This document shows, one piece after another, positions 50,554 through 60,500 of a stretch of DNA of 64,000 bases. Below the pieces are notes generated by a model. That model saw nothing but the letters and a program-made list of their open reading frames with translations, made no database searches and was not told where the DNA came from. Location: contig NZ_JBHRSJ010000002.1 of assembly GCF_042643485.1 (NCBI RefSeq), positions 1 through 64,000 on the forward strand. The letters are read 5' to 3'. A program made the position numbers and the translations under genes. Source of the DNA: Azotobacter bryophylli (GTDB lineage Bacteria; Pseudomonadota; Gammaproteobacteria; Pseudomonadales; Pseudomonadaceae). Position 1 is the stretch's first letter; each line of letters begins with the position of its first letter.

Positions 50554-51771
50554 ATGCTGCCACCACGACAGGCCACCGCCACCGGGGCGGCCGGCGCCTG
50601 GGAGGTCTTCCTCGCCTTCCTGCGCCTCGGGCTCACTTCCTTCGGCGGCCCCATCGCCCACCTGGGCTACTTCCGGGAGGAGTTCGTCGCCCGCCGCCGC
50701 TGGCTGAGCGAGCGCAGCTACGCCGATCTGGTCGCCCTCTGCCAGTTCCTCCCCGGCCCGGCCAGCAGCCAGGTGGGCATGGCGCTCGGCCTGTCCCGCG
50801 CCGGCTATGCCGGGGCACTGGCGGCCTGGACCGGTTTCACCCTGCCCTCCGCGCTCGCCCTGATCCTGTTCGCGCAGGGCATCGCGACCTGGGGCGAGGC
50901 CCTGCCATCCGGCGCCCTGCACGGACTCAAGGTCGTCGCCGTCGCCGTGGTGGCCCAGGCGGTCTGGGGCATGGCGCGCAACCTCTGCACGGATACCCCG
51001 CGCATCACCATCATGGCCGCGGCCGCCTGCGCCGTGCTGCTCCGCCCCACGGCCCTGGGCCAGATCGGCGTGATCCTCGCGGCGGGGGCCCTCGGCCTCT
51101 GGCTGTTCAAGCCGGCCCGTCCGGAGTCCCACGATCAACTGACGATACGGGTGGGACGCGGCGCGGCCAGCCTGTCGCTCGGGCTGTTTCTCGCCCTGCT
51201 GCTGGGCCTGCCGCTGCTGGCCGAGCTCTGGCCGAATCAGGCCACCCGGCTGATCGACTCCTTCTACCGCGCCGGCTCGCTGGTGTTCGGCGGCGGCCAC
51301 GTGGTGCTGCCGCTGCTGCAGGCCGAGGTGGTGCCGCCGGGCTGGGTGGACAACGACACCTTCCTGGCCGGCTATGGCGCCGCCCAGGCGGTGCCCGGTC
51401 CGCTGTTCACCTTTTCGGCCTTTCTCGGTGCCTCCTCGAAGGTCGCGCCGAACGGCTGGCTCGGCGGCCTGATCTGCCTGATCGCCATCTTCGCCCCGTC
51501 CTTCCTGCTGGTGATCGGCGCGCTGCCCTTCTGGGAGCGGCTGCGCGGCAGCATGCGGGTGCAGGCGGCGCTGGCCGGCATCAATGCGGCGGTGGTCGGG
51601 CTGCTGCTGGCGGCGCTGTACCAGCCGGTCTGGACCAGTGCCATCCACGGCCCCGGCGACTTCGGGCTGGCCCTCTTGGCACTGGTCGCCCTGATGGTCT
51701 GGAAGCTGCCGCCCTGGCTGGTGGTCCTGCTCAGCGGAATCGCCGGCTGGCTGCTCGCCCTGCCGGCCTGA
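50554..51771 (+). CDS. chrA: Chromate transporter ChrA
   Basis: This 405-residue protein contains two homologous chromate-transport halves. The first has FLRLGLTSFGGPIAHLGYFR and CQFLPGPASSQVGMALG, and the second has YRAGSLVFGGGHVVLPLL and AQAVPGPLFTFSAFLG. About ten transmembrane helices are predicted. It exports chromate using membrane potential. The stop is four bases from the pelG stop, in convergent orientation. Confidence 0.95.
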   Translation: MLPPRQATATGAAGAWEVFLAFLRLGLTSFGGPIAHLGYFREEFVARRRWLSERSYADLVALCQFLPGPASSQVGMALGLSRAGYAGALAAWTGFTLPSALALILFAQGIATWGEALPSGALHGLKVVAVAVVAQAVWGMARNLCTDTPRITIMAAAACAVLLRPTALGQIGVILAAGALGLWLFKPARPESHDQLTIRVGRGAASLSLGLFLALLLGLPLLAELWPNQATRLIDSFYRAGSLVFGGGHVVLPLLQAEVVPPGWVDNDTFLAGYGAAQAVPGPLFTFSAFLGASSKVAPNGWLGGLICLIAIFAPSFLLVIGALPFWERLRGSMRVQAALAGINAAVVGLLLAALYQPVWTSAIHGPGDFGLALLALVALMVWKLPPWLVVLLSGIAGWLLALPA

Positions 51772-51775
51772 GACC

Positions 51776-53146
51776 TCAGCGGCCGAGCATGAAGGTCTCG
51801 TACTCCAGATCCTCCAGGGCGCTGGAGAGCAGCTGCAGTCCGACCAGAACGCAGACTAGCAGCGAGAGGGTGAAGCCGTAGCCGAAGAAGACCGGCCCGA
51901 GCCGCTGGCTGAATACCGTCAGCGCCCCGTTGAGAACGACGAACAGCAGGCAGAGCTTCAGCACCGTGGCGCGCTTGTCCAGGTAGAAGAACACGTTGAG
52001 CAGCGCCATGAACACCACCTGGACGCTCACCCCGACCAGGTCCACGTAGAACAGCGGCAGGTGGTAGCTGGAGATGCCCAGCCATTCGAGCAGGCGCGGC
52101 GCCAGCAGGACCAGCAGCACCACCGTCAGCCCCTGCACCTTGCAGATCTCCAGCAGGCCCTGGCGGATCGACAGGGTCATTTCCTCCTTGAGCCGGCCGA
52201 TCCGCTGCAGCGTCTCGCCGCCGCGGATCGCCGCGTAGACGCGCTCGTACCACTCGGCGAAATCCGTCTCGATGCGCACCAGGAACACCGCCATGCCGGG
52301 AATGATCGACAGGTAGGCGAGGAAGATCGGCAGGTCGTAGAAGATCGACGCCCGCAACGGCCCGATCACCGCCGAGGAGGTGTGCGGGTTGAACCAGAAG
52401 ATGAACTTGTCCACCCAGATCCCCAGGTTGTAGCAGAACCCGGTGGTCAGCAGGCTGACGAACGTCTGCCGGCGGTCGAGGAAGTCGAAGGCCAGCAGAC
52501 GGTCGGCCGGATACTCACGCAGGATGTCGTGGAGGAAGATGAACAGCAGGCTGGCGTGGCCGATCAGCAGGGCCAGCAGCAGCCCCTCCATCTGCAGGAA
52601 GCGCAGCAGATAGGCGCTCAGCACCATCAGCGCATAGCCGACCAGCATCACCGCGAGGATGCGGTTGTAGGCCTTCATCCCGGACAGGAAGATGATCACC
52701 AGCCACAGGTTGCAGAGCACCACGAAATTGGCCAGCACCAGGAGCCGGTAGGCGAACGGCTGGTCGAACAGCAGCCCGAGGGCCAACAGCGCGAGGACTG
52801 CCGCGACCACGCTCACCAGCAGCAGGATGCCCAGCAGGTTGGGCACGACCCGCCCGTGCTGGCGCTCGAACAGGCGGTCGGAGACGAAGCGGGTGAAGAA
52901 CAGCTGCAGCCCTCCGGTGACGATCAGCGACACCGCCATCAGGTAGGTGACGGTCACCAGGAACTGGCGCACGTGCTGCGCCGGCATCCGCTCGCCGAGA
53001 CTGAACACGCCGATCAGCATCACGCTGACGATGGACAGCACCCAGGGCCCGGAGCCGATCAGCCCGGCGTAGAAATAGGCGCGCAGGGTCGCCGTGTAGG
53101 TGTCCTCGGAGAGGATTCGCCGCAACTGGAAGCCTATGCCGGCCAT
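51776..53146 (-). CDS. pelG: Pel polysaccharide membrane transporter PelG
   Basis: This 456-residue protein has about 12 transmembrane helices and matches PelG: MAGIGFQLRRILSEDTY at the start, AYFYAGLIGSGPWVLSIVSV and FCYNLGIWVDKFIFWF. It is the inner-membrane flippase-like component of the Pel synthase complex. The start overlaps the end of pelF by 13 bases, and it is the last gene of the pel operon. Confidence 0.96.
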   Translation of the reverse strand: MAGIGFQLRRILSEDTYTATLRAYFYAGLIGSGPWVLSIVSVMLIGVFSLGERMPAQHVRQFLVTVTYLMAVSLIVTGGLQLFFTRFVSDRLFERQHGRVVPNLLGILLLVSVVAAVLALLALGLLFDQPFAYRLLVLANFVVLCNLWLVIIFLSGMKAYNRILAVMLVGYALMVLSAYLLRFLQMEGLLLALLIGHASLLFIFLHDILREYPADRLLAFDFLDRRQTFVSLLTTGFCYNLGIWVDKFIFWFNPHTSSAVIGPLRASIFYDLPIFLAYLSIIPGMAVFLVRIETDFAEWYERVYAAIRGGETLQRIGRLKEEMTLSIRQGLLEICKVQGLTVVLLVLLAPRLLEWLGISSYHLPLFYVDLVGVSVQVVFMALLNVFFYLDKRATVLKLCLLFVVLNGALTVFSQRLGPVFFGYGFTLSLLVCVLVGLQLLSSALEDLEYETFMLGR

Positions 53147-54666
53147 CGGGCACCCTCCATGGCGTCCCGGTACAGGCGCCGGTAGCGCTCCAGCATCAGG
53201 GCCTCGCCGTAATAGCGCCCGACCCGCTCCAGCCCCACCGCCTGGGCCGCCTGCCAGCGCGCCGGATTTCGCAGCAGCTGCAGGATCGCCCAGGCAGTCG
53301 CCTGCGGATCGGCGATGGCGACCACCTCGCCGGCGCTGCCCAGATCGCGGTCCTCGGCGCTGCCGCCCTCGATCATCTCCCGGCAGGAGCCGACGTCGCT
53401 GCTGATCACCGGCGTGCCGGCCGCCCAGGCTTCGAGGATCACCAGGGGCTGCGCCTCGCTGATCGAGGTCAGCACCATGAGCCCCAGCCTGGGCAGCACG
53501 TCGCCGAGCTTCTGGTAGCCGAGGAACCTGACCTGCTCCTGCAGCCCGAGGCTGACCACCAGGTTGCGGCACTCGGCGGCATAGGCCGGGTCCTCCTCTT
53601 CCGGACCGACGATCCAGCCCTGCACCTCGGGCATGGCGCTGACCACGCCGCGCATGGCGCGGATGAAGGTCTTCACGTCCTTGATCGGCACCACCCGGCC
53701 GACCAGCCCGACCACCGGCGGGATGCCCCGCGGCCGGCGTGCCAGGGCATCGGCCCAGGCTTCGAGACGGATGCCGTTGGGGATCACCCGGGTCCGCGCG
53801 GGGTCCGCGCCGTCCTGAACCTGCCGGCGGCGGTTGCCCTCGTAGAGCGAGATGATCGGATCGGCCGAACGGTAGGTCAGCAGGCCGATCCGCTCGAAGA
53901 AGCGGATCCACAGACGCCGGATGTAGCCGAGCTCGGCATCCAGCGCCGTGCTCAGGGCGTCGTCGGGCCGCTCGGCGATCCAGCCGGCCTGGGCCAGGTC
54001 GATCTTGCGCTCCTTGGTGTAGATGCCGTGCTCGGTGAGCAGGTAGGCGCAGCGCCAGCGCCGCTGCAGGATGCTGCCGAGCAGGCCGGCGTAGCCGGTC
54101 GACACCGAATGGATCAGCCGGGCCCGCGGCAGGCGCCGGGCCAGTTCGCCGAACATCAGCAGCGGCGCCTGCATGATGCGCAGGGTCCAGAAGTAGTTGA
54201 CGAAGGACGGGTCGCTGCAGTGGCGCAGATAGCTCTCGCGGATCACCGACCAGCTGGCCCGGCTGTGCAGCACGTCGGCGAGGCCGAGGCTGCCGGCGGC
54301 GAGCACGTCGAGCAGCGCCTCGCCCTGCTCCGCGGTCGGCTCCTCGGGGGCGTGCAGGAATTGGCTGAGGATGCGCAGGTCGCGCTCGACGTCGCGGCCG
54401 CGCCCGGCAGCCGGCGGCGGTTCCGACTGCCAGGCGCTTTCCAGAAAGCACTCCCGGTAATGCACCACGTTCGCCGGCATCGGGTAATGGGGCGAGCCGT
54501 AGTCGTCGCGCCGGCCGCCGAGGAAGCAGACCGAGAAGCTCAGCTCGGGCAGCCCGCGGATGAGTTGGTCGACCCAGCTGGACACGCCGCCGCGCACATG
54601 GGGCCAGGTGCCCTCCAGCAGCAGGCAGACGTCCGCCACGGGCTCAGGGGAAGAGGTTTCGCTCAT
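53134..54666 (-). CDS. pelF: Pel glycosyltransferase PelF (GT4)
   Basis: This 510-residue cytoplasmic glycosyltransferase has the PelF N-terminal domain (VCLLLEGTWPHVRGGVSSWV). The GT4 core has VVGLVGRVVPIKDVKTFIRA and the E-x7-E motif SEAQPLVILEAW. It polymerises the Pel backbone from UDP-sugar. The ATG overlaps pelE by four bases. Confidence 0.97.
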   Translation of the reverse strand: MSETSSPEPVADVCLLLEGTWPHVRGGVSSWVDQLIRGLPELSFSVCFLGGRRDDYGSPHYPMPANVVHYRECFLESAWQSEPPPAAGRGRDVERDLRILSQFLHAPEEPTAEQGEALLDVLAAGSLGLADVLHSRASWSVIRESYLRHCSDPSFVNYFWTLRIMQAPLLMFGELARRLPRARLIHSVSTGYAGLLGSILQRRWRCAYLLTEHGIYTKERKIDLAQAGWIAERPDDALSTALDAELGYIRRLWIRFFERIGLLTYRSADPIISLYEGNRRRQVQDGADPARTRVIPNGIRLEAWADALARRPRGIPPVVGLVGRVVPIKDVKTFIRAMRGVVSAMPEVQGWIVGPEEEDPAYAAECRNLVVSLGLQEQVRFLGYQKLGDVLPRLGLMVLTSISEAQPLVILEAWAAGTPVISSDVGSCREMIEGGSAEDRDLGSAGEVVAIADPQATAWAILQLLRNPARWQAAQAVGLERVGRYYGEALMLERYRRLYRDAMEGARWPA

Positions 54667-55652
54667 AGCCAGTACCTCGCCAGGGCTGCGAAGGGCGGGC
54701 GTTGCAGCATCTCGGCGGGCAGCTTCGCCAAGAGCCCGGGAATCTCCTGGTAACGCTGCTGGCTGAAGGCCAGCTCGGCGCGAAACGGCAGCAGCCGCTC
54801 GGCGGCGATGCCCGCTCGCTCCGCCAGCAGGAGCTGCTCCTCGGCCCGGTCCAGTCGGCCCTGGGCCAGGGCGATGCGTCCGGCGAGGAGGCGCAGGGCA
54901 AAGCCGCCGCCGTTGGCCAGGGCCTGCTCAACGTACTGACCGGCCTGGTCGAGCACGTGGTCAAGCACGCTGCCCTGGGCCAGGCCCAGGTAGGCCAGCT
55001 CCCAGTACCAGCGCGCCAGCGTGCCGAACAGCTCGCCCCGCTGCGACGGCGCGGCCTCGGCCAGCTTGGCCAGGGTCGCCTCGATGCGCTGGTTGATCCG
55101 GCTCTCGCGCTGGTCGAGCATCGAGTAGGCCAGCAGGCGCACCTCGTCCGACGGGTCGCGCAGGGCCAGCTTGAGCACCGGGATCGCATCCTTGCCACGC
55201 ATCCGGCGGGTGGCGACCAGCGCCGTGAGCCGCTGGTCGGGGTCGGGCGAGTGCCGCAGGACGTCCTGCAGCCCGCCGTCGCTGAACATCAGCTTCTGCG
55301 CCTGCCCCGGCGGACGGAACGGCAGGGCCGGCACCCCCAGCGCACGCCAGGGTCTGGGTTTGCGCTGGCGCGGGCGGGAGAGTCCGGGAACGACCGAGAG
55401 CAACAGACCGAGCGGGCCGACTAGGGGAATGCAGAAGGCCAGGCAGAACGGCAGCACCAGGCTCCAGCCCCCGGCGCCGGGGTAACGACGGTACAGGCGC
55501 GCGCCGGTTCCGCCCGCCAGCAGCAGGCTGCCGAGGCCATGGCAGACGACGAACAGCAGCGCCGACTGCCCCTCGGTCAGTTCGCCGAACAGGCTCGCCC
55601 AGCTGGCCAGTTCGAACAGGAAGGCCGCGCTAAAGAGCAATATGCTGGTCAT
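54663..55652 (-). CDS. pelE: Pel inner-membrane protein PelE
   Basis: This 329-residue protein has two N-terminal transmembrane segments (LLFSAAFLFELASWASLFG and SLVLPFCLAFCIPLVGPLGL) and a TPR-like helical C-terminal domain. It is thought to join the PelD-PelG complex. The ATG at 55652 lies inside the end of pelD (23-bp overlap) and gives the same length I recall for the P. aeruginosa protein; a GTG three codons earlier is possible. Confidence 0.92.
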   Translation of the reverse strand: MTSILLFSAAFLFELASWASLFGELTEGQSALLFVVCHGLGSLLLAGGTGARLYRRYPGAGGWSLVLPFCLAFCIPLVGPLGLLLSVVPGLSRPRQRKPRPWRALGVPALPFRPPGQAQKLMFSDGGLQDVLRHSPDPDQRLTALVATRRMRGKDAIPVLKLALRDPSDEVRLLAYSMLDQRESRINQRIEATLAKLAEAAPSQRGELFGTLARWYWELAYLGLAQGSVLDHVLDQAGQYVEQALANGGGFALRLLAGRIALAQGRLDRAEEQLLLAERAGIAAERLLPFRAELAFSQQRYQEIPGLLAKLPAEMLQRPPFAALARYWL

Positions 55653-57012
55653 CGAGTCCACATTCGTTGTACAGGAATTGCCGCAACGACTCCCGTTCGT
55701 TGCCCACCTTCAGCTCGTACTGCAGGACTCGGATGCCCAGGCTCTTCGGGTCGCGCTCCGGGCCGTAGCGCTCCGCCAGCAGCCCGAGCAGGCGCTTCAG
55801 ATAGCCCTCCGCGCCCAGCGCCGAGGTCAGCGGCAGCAGCACCAGCAGGCAGGGCCGGTTGCGCACGTTGACCAGCTTCAGGAGCAGATCGAGACCGCGC
55901 TGGCTTTCCTCCAGCAGGCGTTGCAGCTCCTCGCTGCGCTGCGGCTCGCTGAGCTCGAAGGCGTACAGGCAGGCCGGCAGGCCGTGGTTGCGGGCATCCA
56001 GCAGGGCGCGGTTGAGGTTCTCGGTGAAGACCTGGGCATCGGCGTCCTTGAGCTGCAGGGCGTCGGGATCGCTGAGCAGGAGGTCGGCGATGTGCCCGGC
56101 GAGGATCGCCAGCAGGCTGAGGGTGCGCTCGTTGAGGGCGAAGAACGGCATCTGGGCGACCGCCAGCAGACCGAGGGTCCGGCCGCGGGTGTCGACCAGC
56201 GGAACGCAGACCTGCAGGTCCGAATGCTCGCGGTGCTCGCCCCGCTCCAGCAGCTCCTCGCGCAGGCTGACCAGTTCGCCCCGCACCAGGCACAGGCTCA
56301 CCAGCAGGTCGTCGGGGTGGATTCCCGGCATCCGCCCGAGCACGGCGAGCGGCGGCTCGACCGGCCGCCCGTCCCGCACCCGGTAGAGGCCGGCGATGCG
56401 CAGCGAACCGTACTGGCCGAGCAGGTTGAGGATCGGCTCGGCCAACGCCTGCAGGGCGTCGTCCTCCCGCGGCACGGCGCGCAGCTGGCTGCGCAGGCCG
56501 AGCAGCGAACTGCGCAGGCTCTGGTCGCTGCCGGCGATGCGCTGCTCAAGGCGGTCATGGGAGATGCGCAGGATGTGGTGGGCGCGGGTGAACTCGTCGA
56601 GCCGCTGCTGGCGGTACTCGTTGGCCAGCTGCAGGCGCCGCAGGCGGCGCTCCCAGATGTCGCGGAACTCGCCGACCAGCATGCCGCAGACGAGCAGACC
56701 GGCGATGAAGGCCATCGGCAGTTCGGGGTACAGCCCCGGGCCGAAGGCCCGGTAGCCGAACAGCGCCAGGACCAGCAGGGCGGAGCCGGCCAGCCCGTGC
56801 AGGAAGCCGTAGCGCATGCCCAGCAGCAGGGGCACCAGCACGGTCCAGGGAAAGCTGGCGTAGGCATGCAGGGGATCGCCGGGCGACAACCAGTAGCCCA
56901 GGGCCACCGCGAGCCCGCTCAGCACGAAGGTCTCGATCCACGACACCCGCCCCTTGACCCGGGGCGCCAGGCGGTGATCGTTCGGCGCGAAGTCCAGGGC
57001 ATCGGTGTTCAT
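55630..57012 (-). CDS. pelD: c-di-GMP receptor PelD
   Basis: This 460-residue protein has four N-terminal transmembrane helices, a GAF domain and a degenerate GGDEF domain. The c-di-GMP inhibitory-site residues are present: RxxD as Arg372-Gly-Leu-Asp375, and Arg407 35 residues after the first Arg. This is the same spacing as Arg367, Asp370 and Arg402 in P. aeruginosa. c-di-GMP binding turns on Pel export. The ATG overlaps pelC by four bases. Confidence 0.96.
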   Translation of the reverse strand: MNTDALDFAPNDHRLAPRVKGRVSWIETFVLSGLAVALGYWLSPGDPLHAYASFPWTVLVPLLLGMRYGFLHGLAGSALLVLALFGYRAFGPGLYPELPMAFIAGLLVCGMLVGEFRDIWERRLRRLQLANEYRQQRLDEFTRAHHILRISHDRLEQRIAGSDQSLRSSLLGLRSQLRAVPREDDALQALAEPILNLLGQYGSLRIAGLYRVRDGRPVEPPLAVLGRMPGIHPDDLLVSLCLVRGELVSLREELLERGEHREHSDLQVCVPLVDTRGRTLGLLAVAQMPFFALNERTLSLLAILAGHIADLLLSDPDALQLKDADAQVFTENLNRALLDARNHGLPACLYAFELSEPQRSEELQRLLEESQRGLDLLLKLVNVRNRPCLLVLLPLTSALGAEGYLKRLLGLLAERYGPERDPKSLGIRVLQYELKVGNERESLRQFLYNECGLDDQHIAL

Positions 57013-57527
57013 TCGATCTCCAGCTCGCCGACCAGCTCATCGAGAACCTTCTGGGCAGCCCCCGACAGGCTCTCCCGCGACCAGCCGGCGCGGGCGCCGC
57101 TGCTGCTCCAGAGCACCTGGCCGGAAGACGGCCTGAGCACCTGCAGGCTGATGCCCACCGCCGGCTCGCCGTCCAGGCCGTTCTTGTACTGCCACTCCTC
57201 GACGCTGCCGCAGATCACGTACTCCAGGCCCTGGCGGCGTGCCCAGTCCATGGCCTTGTCCAGTCGCTGGCGGTCGTCCAGCAGCGGCAGCTCGCCCTGG
57301 GCCGCCTGGGGATAGCGCTGCGGGTGCAGCCCCTCCTTGCCCAGCACGCTGAGCAGGATCTGCTCGCTGCGCTCGCCGGCCTGGGGCGCCTGGGAATAGT
57401 TGACCAGCGGCAGCAGCCCCCACTTGGCGTTGCGGGGTAGGTGCGGTCCCTCCTCGTGGATGAAGCTGGAACAACCCACCGTGAGCAGCGCGCTGAGCGC
57501 CAGAATCAGGCAGCGAATGGCTTGCAT
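57009..57527 (-). CDS. pelC: Outer-membrane lipoprotein PelC
   Basis: This 172-residue lipoprotein has a signal peptide and lipobox (LLTVGC) at residues 15-19. It has the PelC core (HLPRNAKWGLLPLVNYSQAP, then AMDWARRQGLEYVICGSVEE). PelC forms a dodecameric funnel that guides the polymer to PelB. It starts 27 bp after the pelB stop. Confidence 0.95.
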   Translation of the reverse strand: MQAIRCLILALSALLTVGCSSFIHEEGPHLPRNAKWGLLPLVNYSQAPQAGERSEQILLSVLGKEGLHPQRYPQAAQGELPLLDDRQRLDKAMDWARRQGLEYVICGSVEEWQYKNGLDGEPAVGISLQVLRPSSGQVLWSSSGARAGWSRESLSGAAQKVLDELVGELEIE

Positions 57528-57554
57528 GTTGGTCCCTCCTGTGGAATTCCTCGT

Positions 57555-60500
57555 TCAACGCCCGAAACGGCTCGAATAGGTGACGCCGATGACGCCGCCG
57601 GACTGGCTTCTGGCGCCCTGCGGGGAGGACAGATAGCCGACGGTGAAGGCCAGTTCGTCGCCGCCGAGCACGCTCATGCCGATGCCGGTGTTGAAGCCGT
57701 AGTTGATCTGCTTCTCCGTCCACTGCCAGCCGGCCATGACGTCGACGATCCAGGTGTACTGCGCCTGCCCGCGGTTCAGCGTTCCCGGCAGCCCGCGCCG
57801 CCAGGTGCTGCCGACGTAGGCCTGGCCGTAGCTGTCCTGGAGGATGTCCCCGGGCTTGGCATTCTCCCGCCGCAGCGGACCGCCCATGGACTCCAGCAGC
57901 TCTTCCGGCAGGTCGTTCGCCAGCCGGTTGTTCTGGTACTCGACCCCGCTGCGCACTTCCCAGGTCGGGCCGGCGAACAGCAGCGAATGGTTGAGCTCGA
58001 TGCTGGCGATCTCGCCTTTCCCCAGGCTGTCGCCCTCGCGGGTGGAGTAGCGCCGGTGCCCGACCAGCCAGCTGACCCGGTCCCGCGCACTGAAGCCATG
58101 CTGGCCGCTCACGTGGAGGGAGTCGCGCCGACCGAGGGCGCGCAGAAGCCCGGTCTCGTCCGTCTCGCGGTGCCAGTCGAGGTCGAGCTTCACCTCGTCG
58201 CGGGACGACAGTTGCCAGTTGCGATTGATGCTCAGGCCGAAGCGGTTCTTGTCGACACGCCAGCTGCTGTCCTGGGTCAGGGTGAAGTCGCCGTCGGCCA
58301 GGTTCCGCCGCAACGACAGCTGGGCGTTGCGCTCATCGCCGATCCGCGACTCCTTCAGGCTGCTGGCGCTGTAGTTGACGTCCTCGAGACGCAGGGCCGC
58401 ATACCAGTCGTCCCCCAGGTTGATGCCGCCGGACAGCCGCGGCCCGCTCACGTTGACCTCGCCGTAGTCGCGCCGGTGCCAGCCCACTTGCAGGCCCTGC
58501 GGGCTGCGCTGCAGCAGCTCCTGGGTCTGCCCGAGCAGTTGCTGCTGGAGCTGCGGCGGCTGCCCGTCGCCCATAGCTTCCAGGCCTGCGGCCATGGCCG
58601 GCCCGTCGTGGCCCAGCTGCTGCAGCACGTCCACCCGCTGGGCCGAATCCAGTTCGGCCCCGGTCAGCAGGTGCTGCAGGGTCGAGCGGTTGTGGCTGCG
58701 CAGGGCTTCCTGCAGCTCCTCGTAGCGGCTGATGGCCAGCCCCCGCCCCCGGCCCCAGGCCAGCCACTCGTTCTTCAGGCCCTCCTGGTTATTGGCCTCG
58801 AGCTGGATCAGGAAGCGCTCGAACCACTGCTGCAATAGCAACGGCGAACCGTCCTGCCACTGCTCGACCTGGCGGCTCGCACGCTGCACCGAATGGCTGC
58901 TGGCCAGCAGGCGCAGATAGGTCGAGTAACGCTCCGGGGTCAGCTTCGTATCGCCATTGTCCAGCTCGGCCAGCAACTCGTGCCGCACGCGCAGCGCGAG
59001 CTCCGGGTAGCCGCTGGCCTCCAGGGCATCGGCATAGGCCGCCTTGACCAGCCAGTCGCGCGGATTGGCCTGCAGATAGCGGCGATACCAGGCGAGCGCC
59101 TCGCTATGGCGGCCGAGCAGCAGGTTGGCGCTGGCGAAGGGCAGCCAGAGCCGGCTGTCGCCGATGGCCTCGCCGCGCCATTGCTGCAACAGCGGCTCCA
59201 GTTCGCGACGCCGGCCACGGTCGACATAGAACCACAGCAACCGTTCGCAGAACAGACTCTCCTCGGGGAAGCGTTCCATCCCCCGGCGATAGAGCCCCTC
59301 GGCCTCCGCCTCGCGCCCCTGGTGATCGGCCAGCGCGGCCTGGGCCACCCACACGTAGGGGGTGCGCGCCGCCTGCGGATTGTCCTGCACCTCGCCGAGC
59401 AGGCGCTGCAGCTGCTCCCAGTCGTTCAGCGACTCGGCCATCTGCAGGGCGCTGACCAGCCGGCGCATGTCGCCGGTACGCCGCCAGTTGGCGGCGAGCA
59501 GGGCCAGGGCCTTTTCCGGGTTCCGCTGGGAGTTCAGCGCGATCAAGTGCTCCTCGTTGCCGCTGTACAACGGCTGCTGCAGGGCCTGCAGGCGGTCGTA
59601 GGCGCGCAGCGCCTCCTGATCGTGCTCCAGCTCCCAGGCCAGCTCGGCCCGCAGACGCCAGTAGTCGGCGTCCTCGATCTTCTCGCTGTCGACGTCGCTC
59701 AGCACCTGCCAGGCCCCCTGGCTGTCGAACAGCTTCTTGTGGGTCTCTGCCCAGGCCACCCGCTCCGCCGGGCTCAGGGGAAAATGCCGGGCCATTTCCG
59801 CCCAGACCAGCGCCTCCTCCTTGAACTGCTCGGTGTACGCCAGGTTCTGCTGCAGGCGCATCCAGGCCAGGCGATGATCGGGGTGCTGGGCCAGGTAGCT
59901 GCGCAGCCACTGCTCCGCCTGCTCCGGCGATCCGCGGGATTCGTGGCTGTAGATCAGCGCATCGAGCTCGACGTCGCTCAGACGGCGCTGTTCGCCCAGT
60001 CTGGCCAGCAGGGGCACGGCCCTGTCGAAATCGAAGAGCTGGGCGGCGAGTCGCCAGGCGTGCTCGTGCTGCTGGGCGTCTTCGCGCTGTTGCAGCAGGC
60101 TGACCCAGTAGTCCAGGGCGCGCTGGGGATGGCCGGTCCACTCGCCGAGGCGCGCCATCTGCTCGAGCAGCGCGGGGTCTTCCGGTTGCCGCTGCAGCAG
60201 CCGCTCGCCGATCTCCCAGGCCTTGGCCGTGTCGCCGGAGGCCAGCTGCAGGCGAAAGCTCAGGCGTTGCGCCTGCAGGTCCTCGGGGCTCAGTGCCTGC
60301 CAGCGCTCGACGAAGTCGGCGGCCAGATCGAAGCGCTTGCTGCCCATGGCGGCCGACACGCCCTGCTCCAGCCAGGCGAGATCGGCCGATGTGTCGTTCA
60401 GCTCCGCGAGATGGCGCTTCAAAAGGTCCACCGCCTGCTCGCTCCGGTTCGCCGCGACCAGGCTGCCGAAGGCCTGCTCCAAGTACTGGCGGCGTTGCTC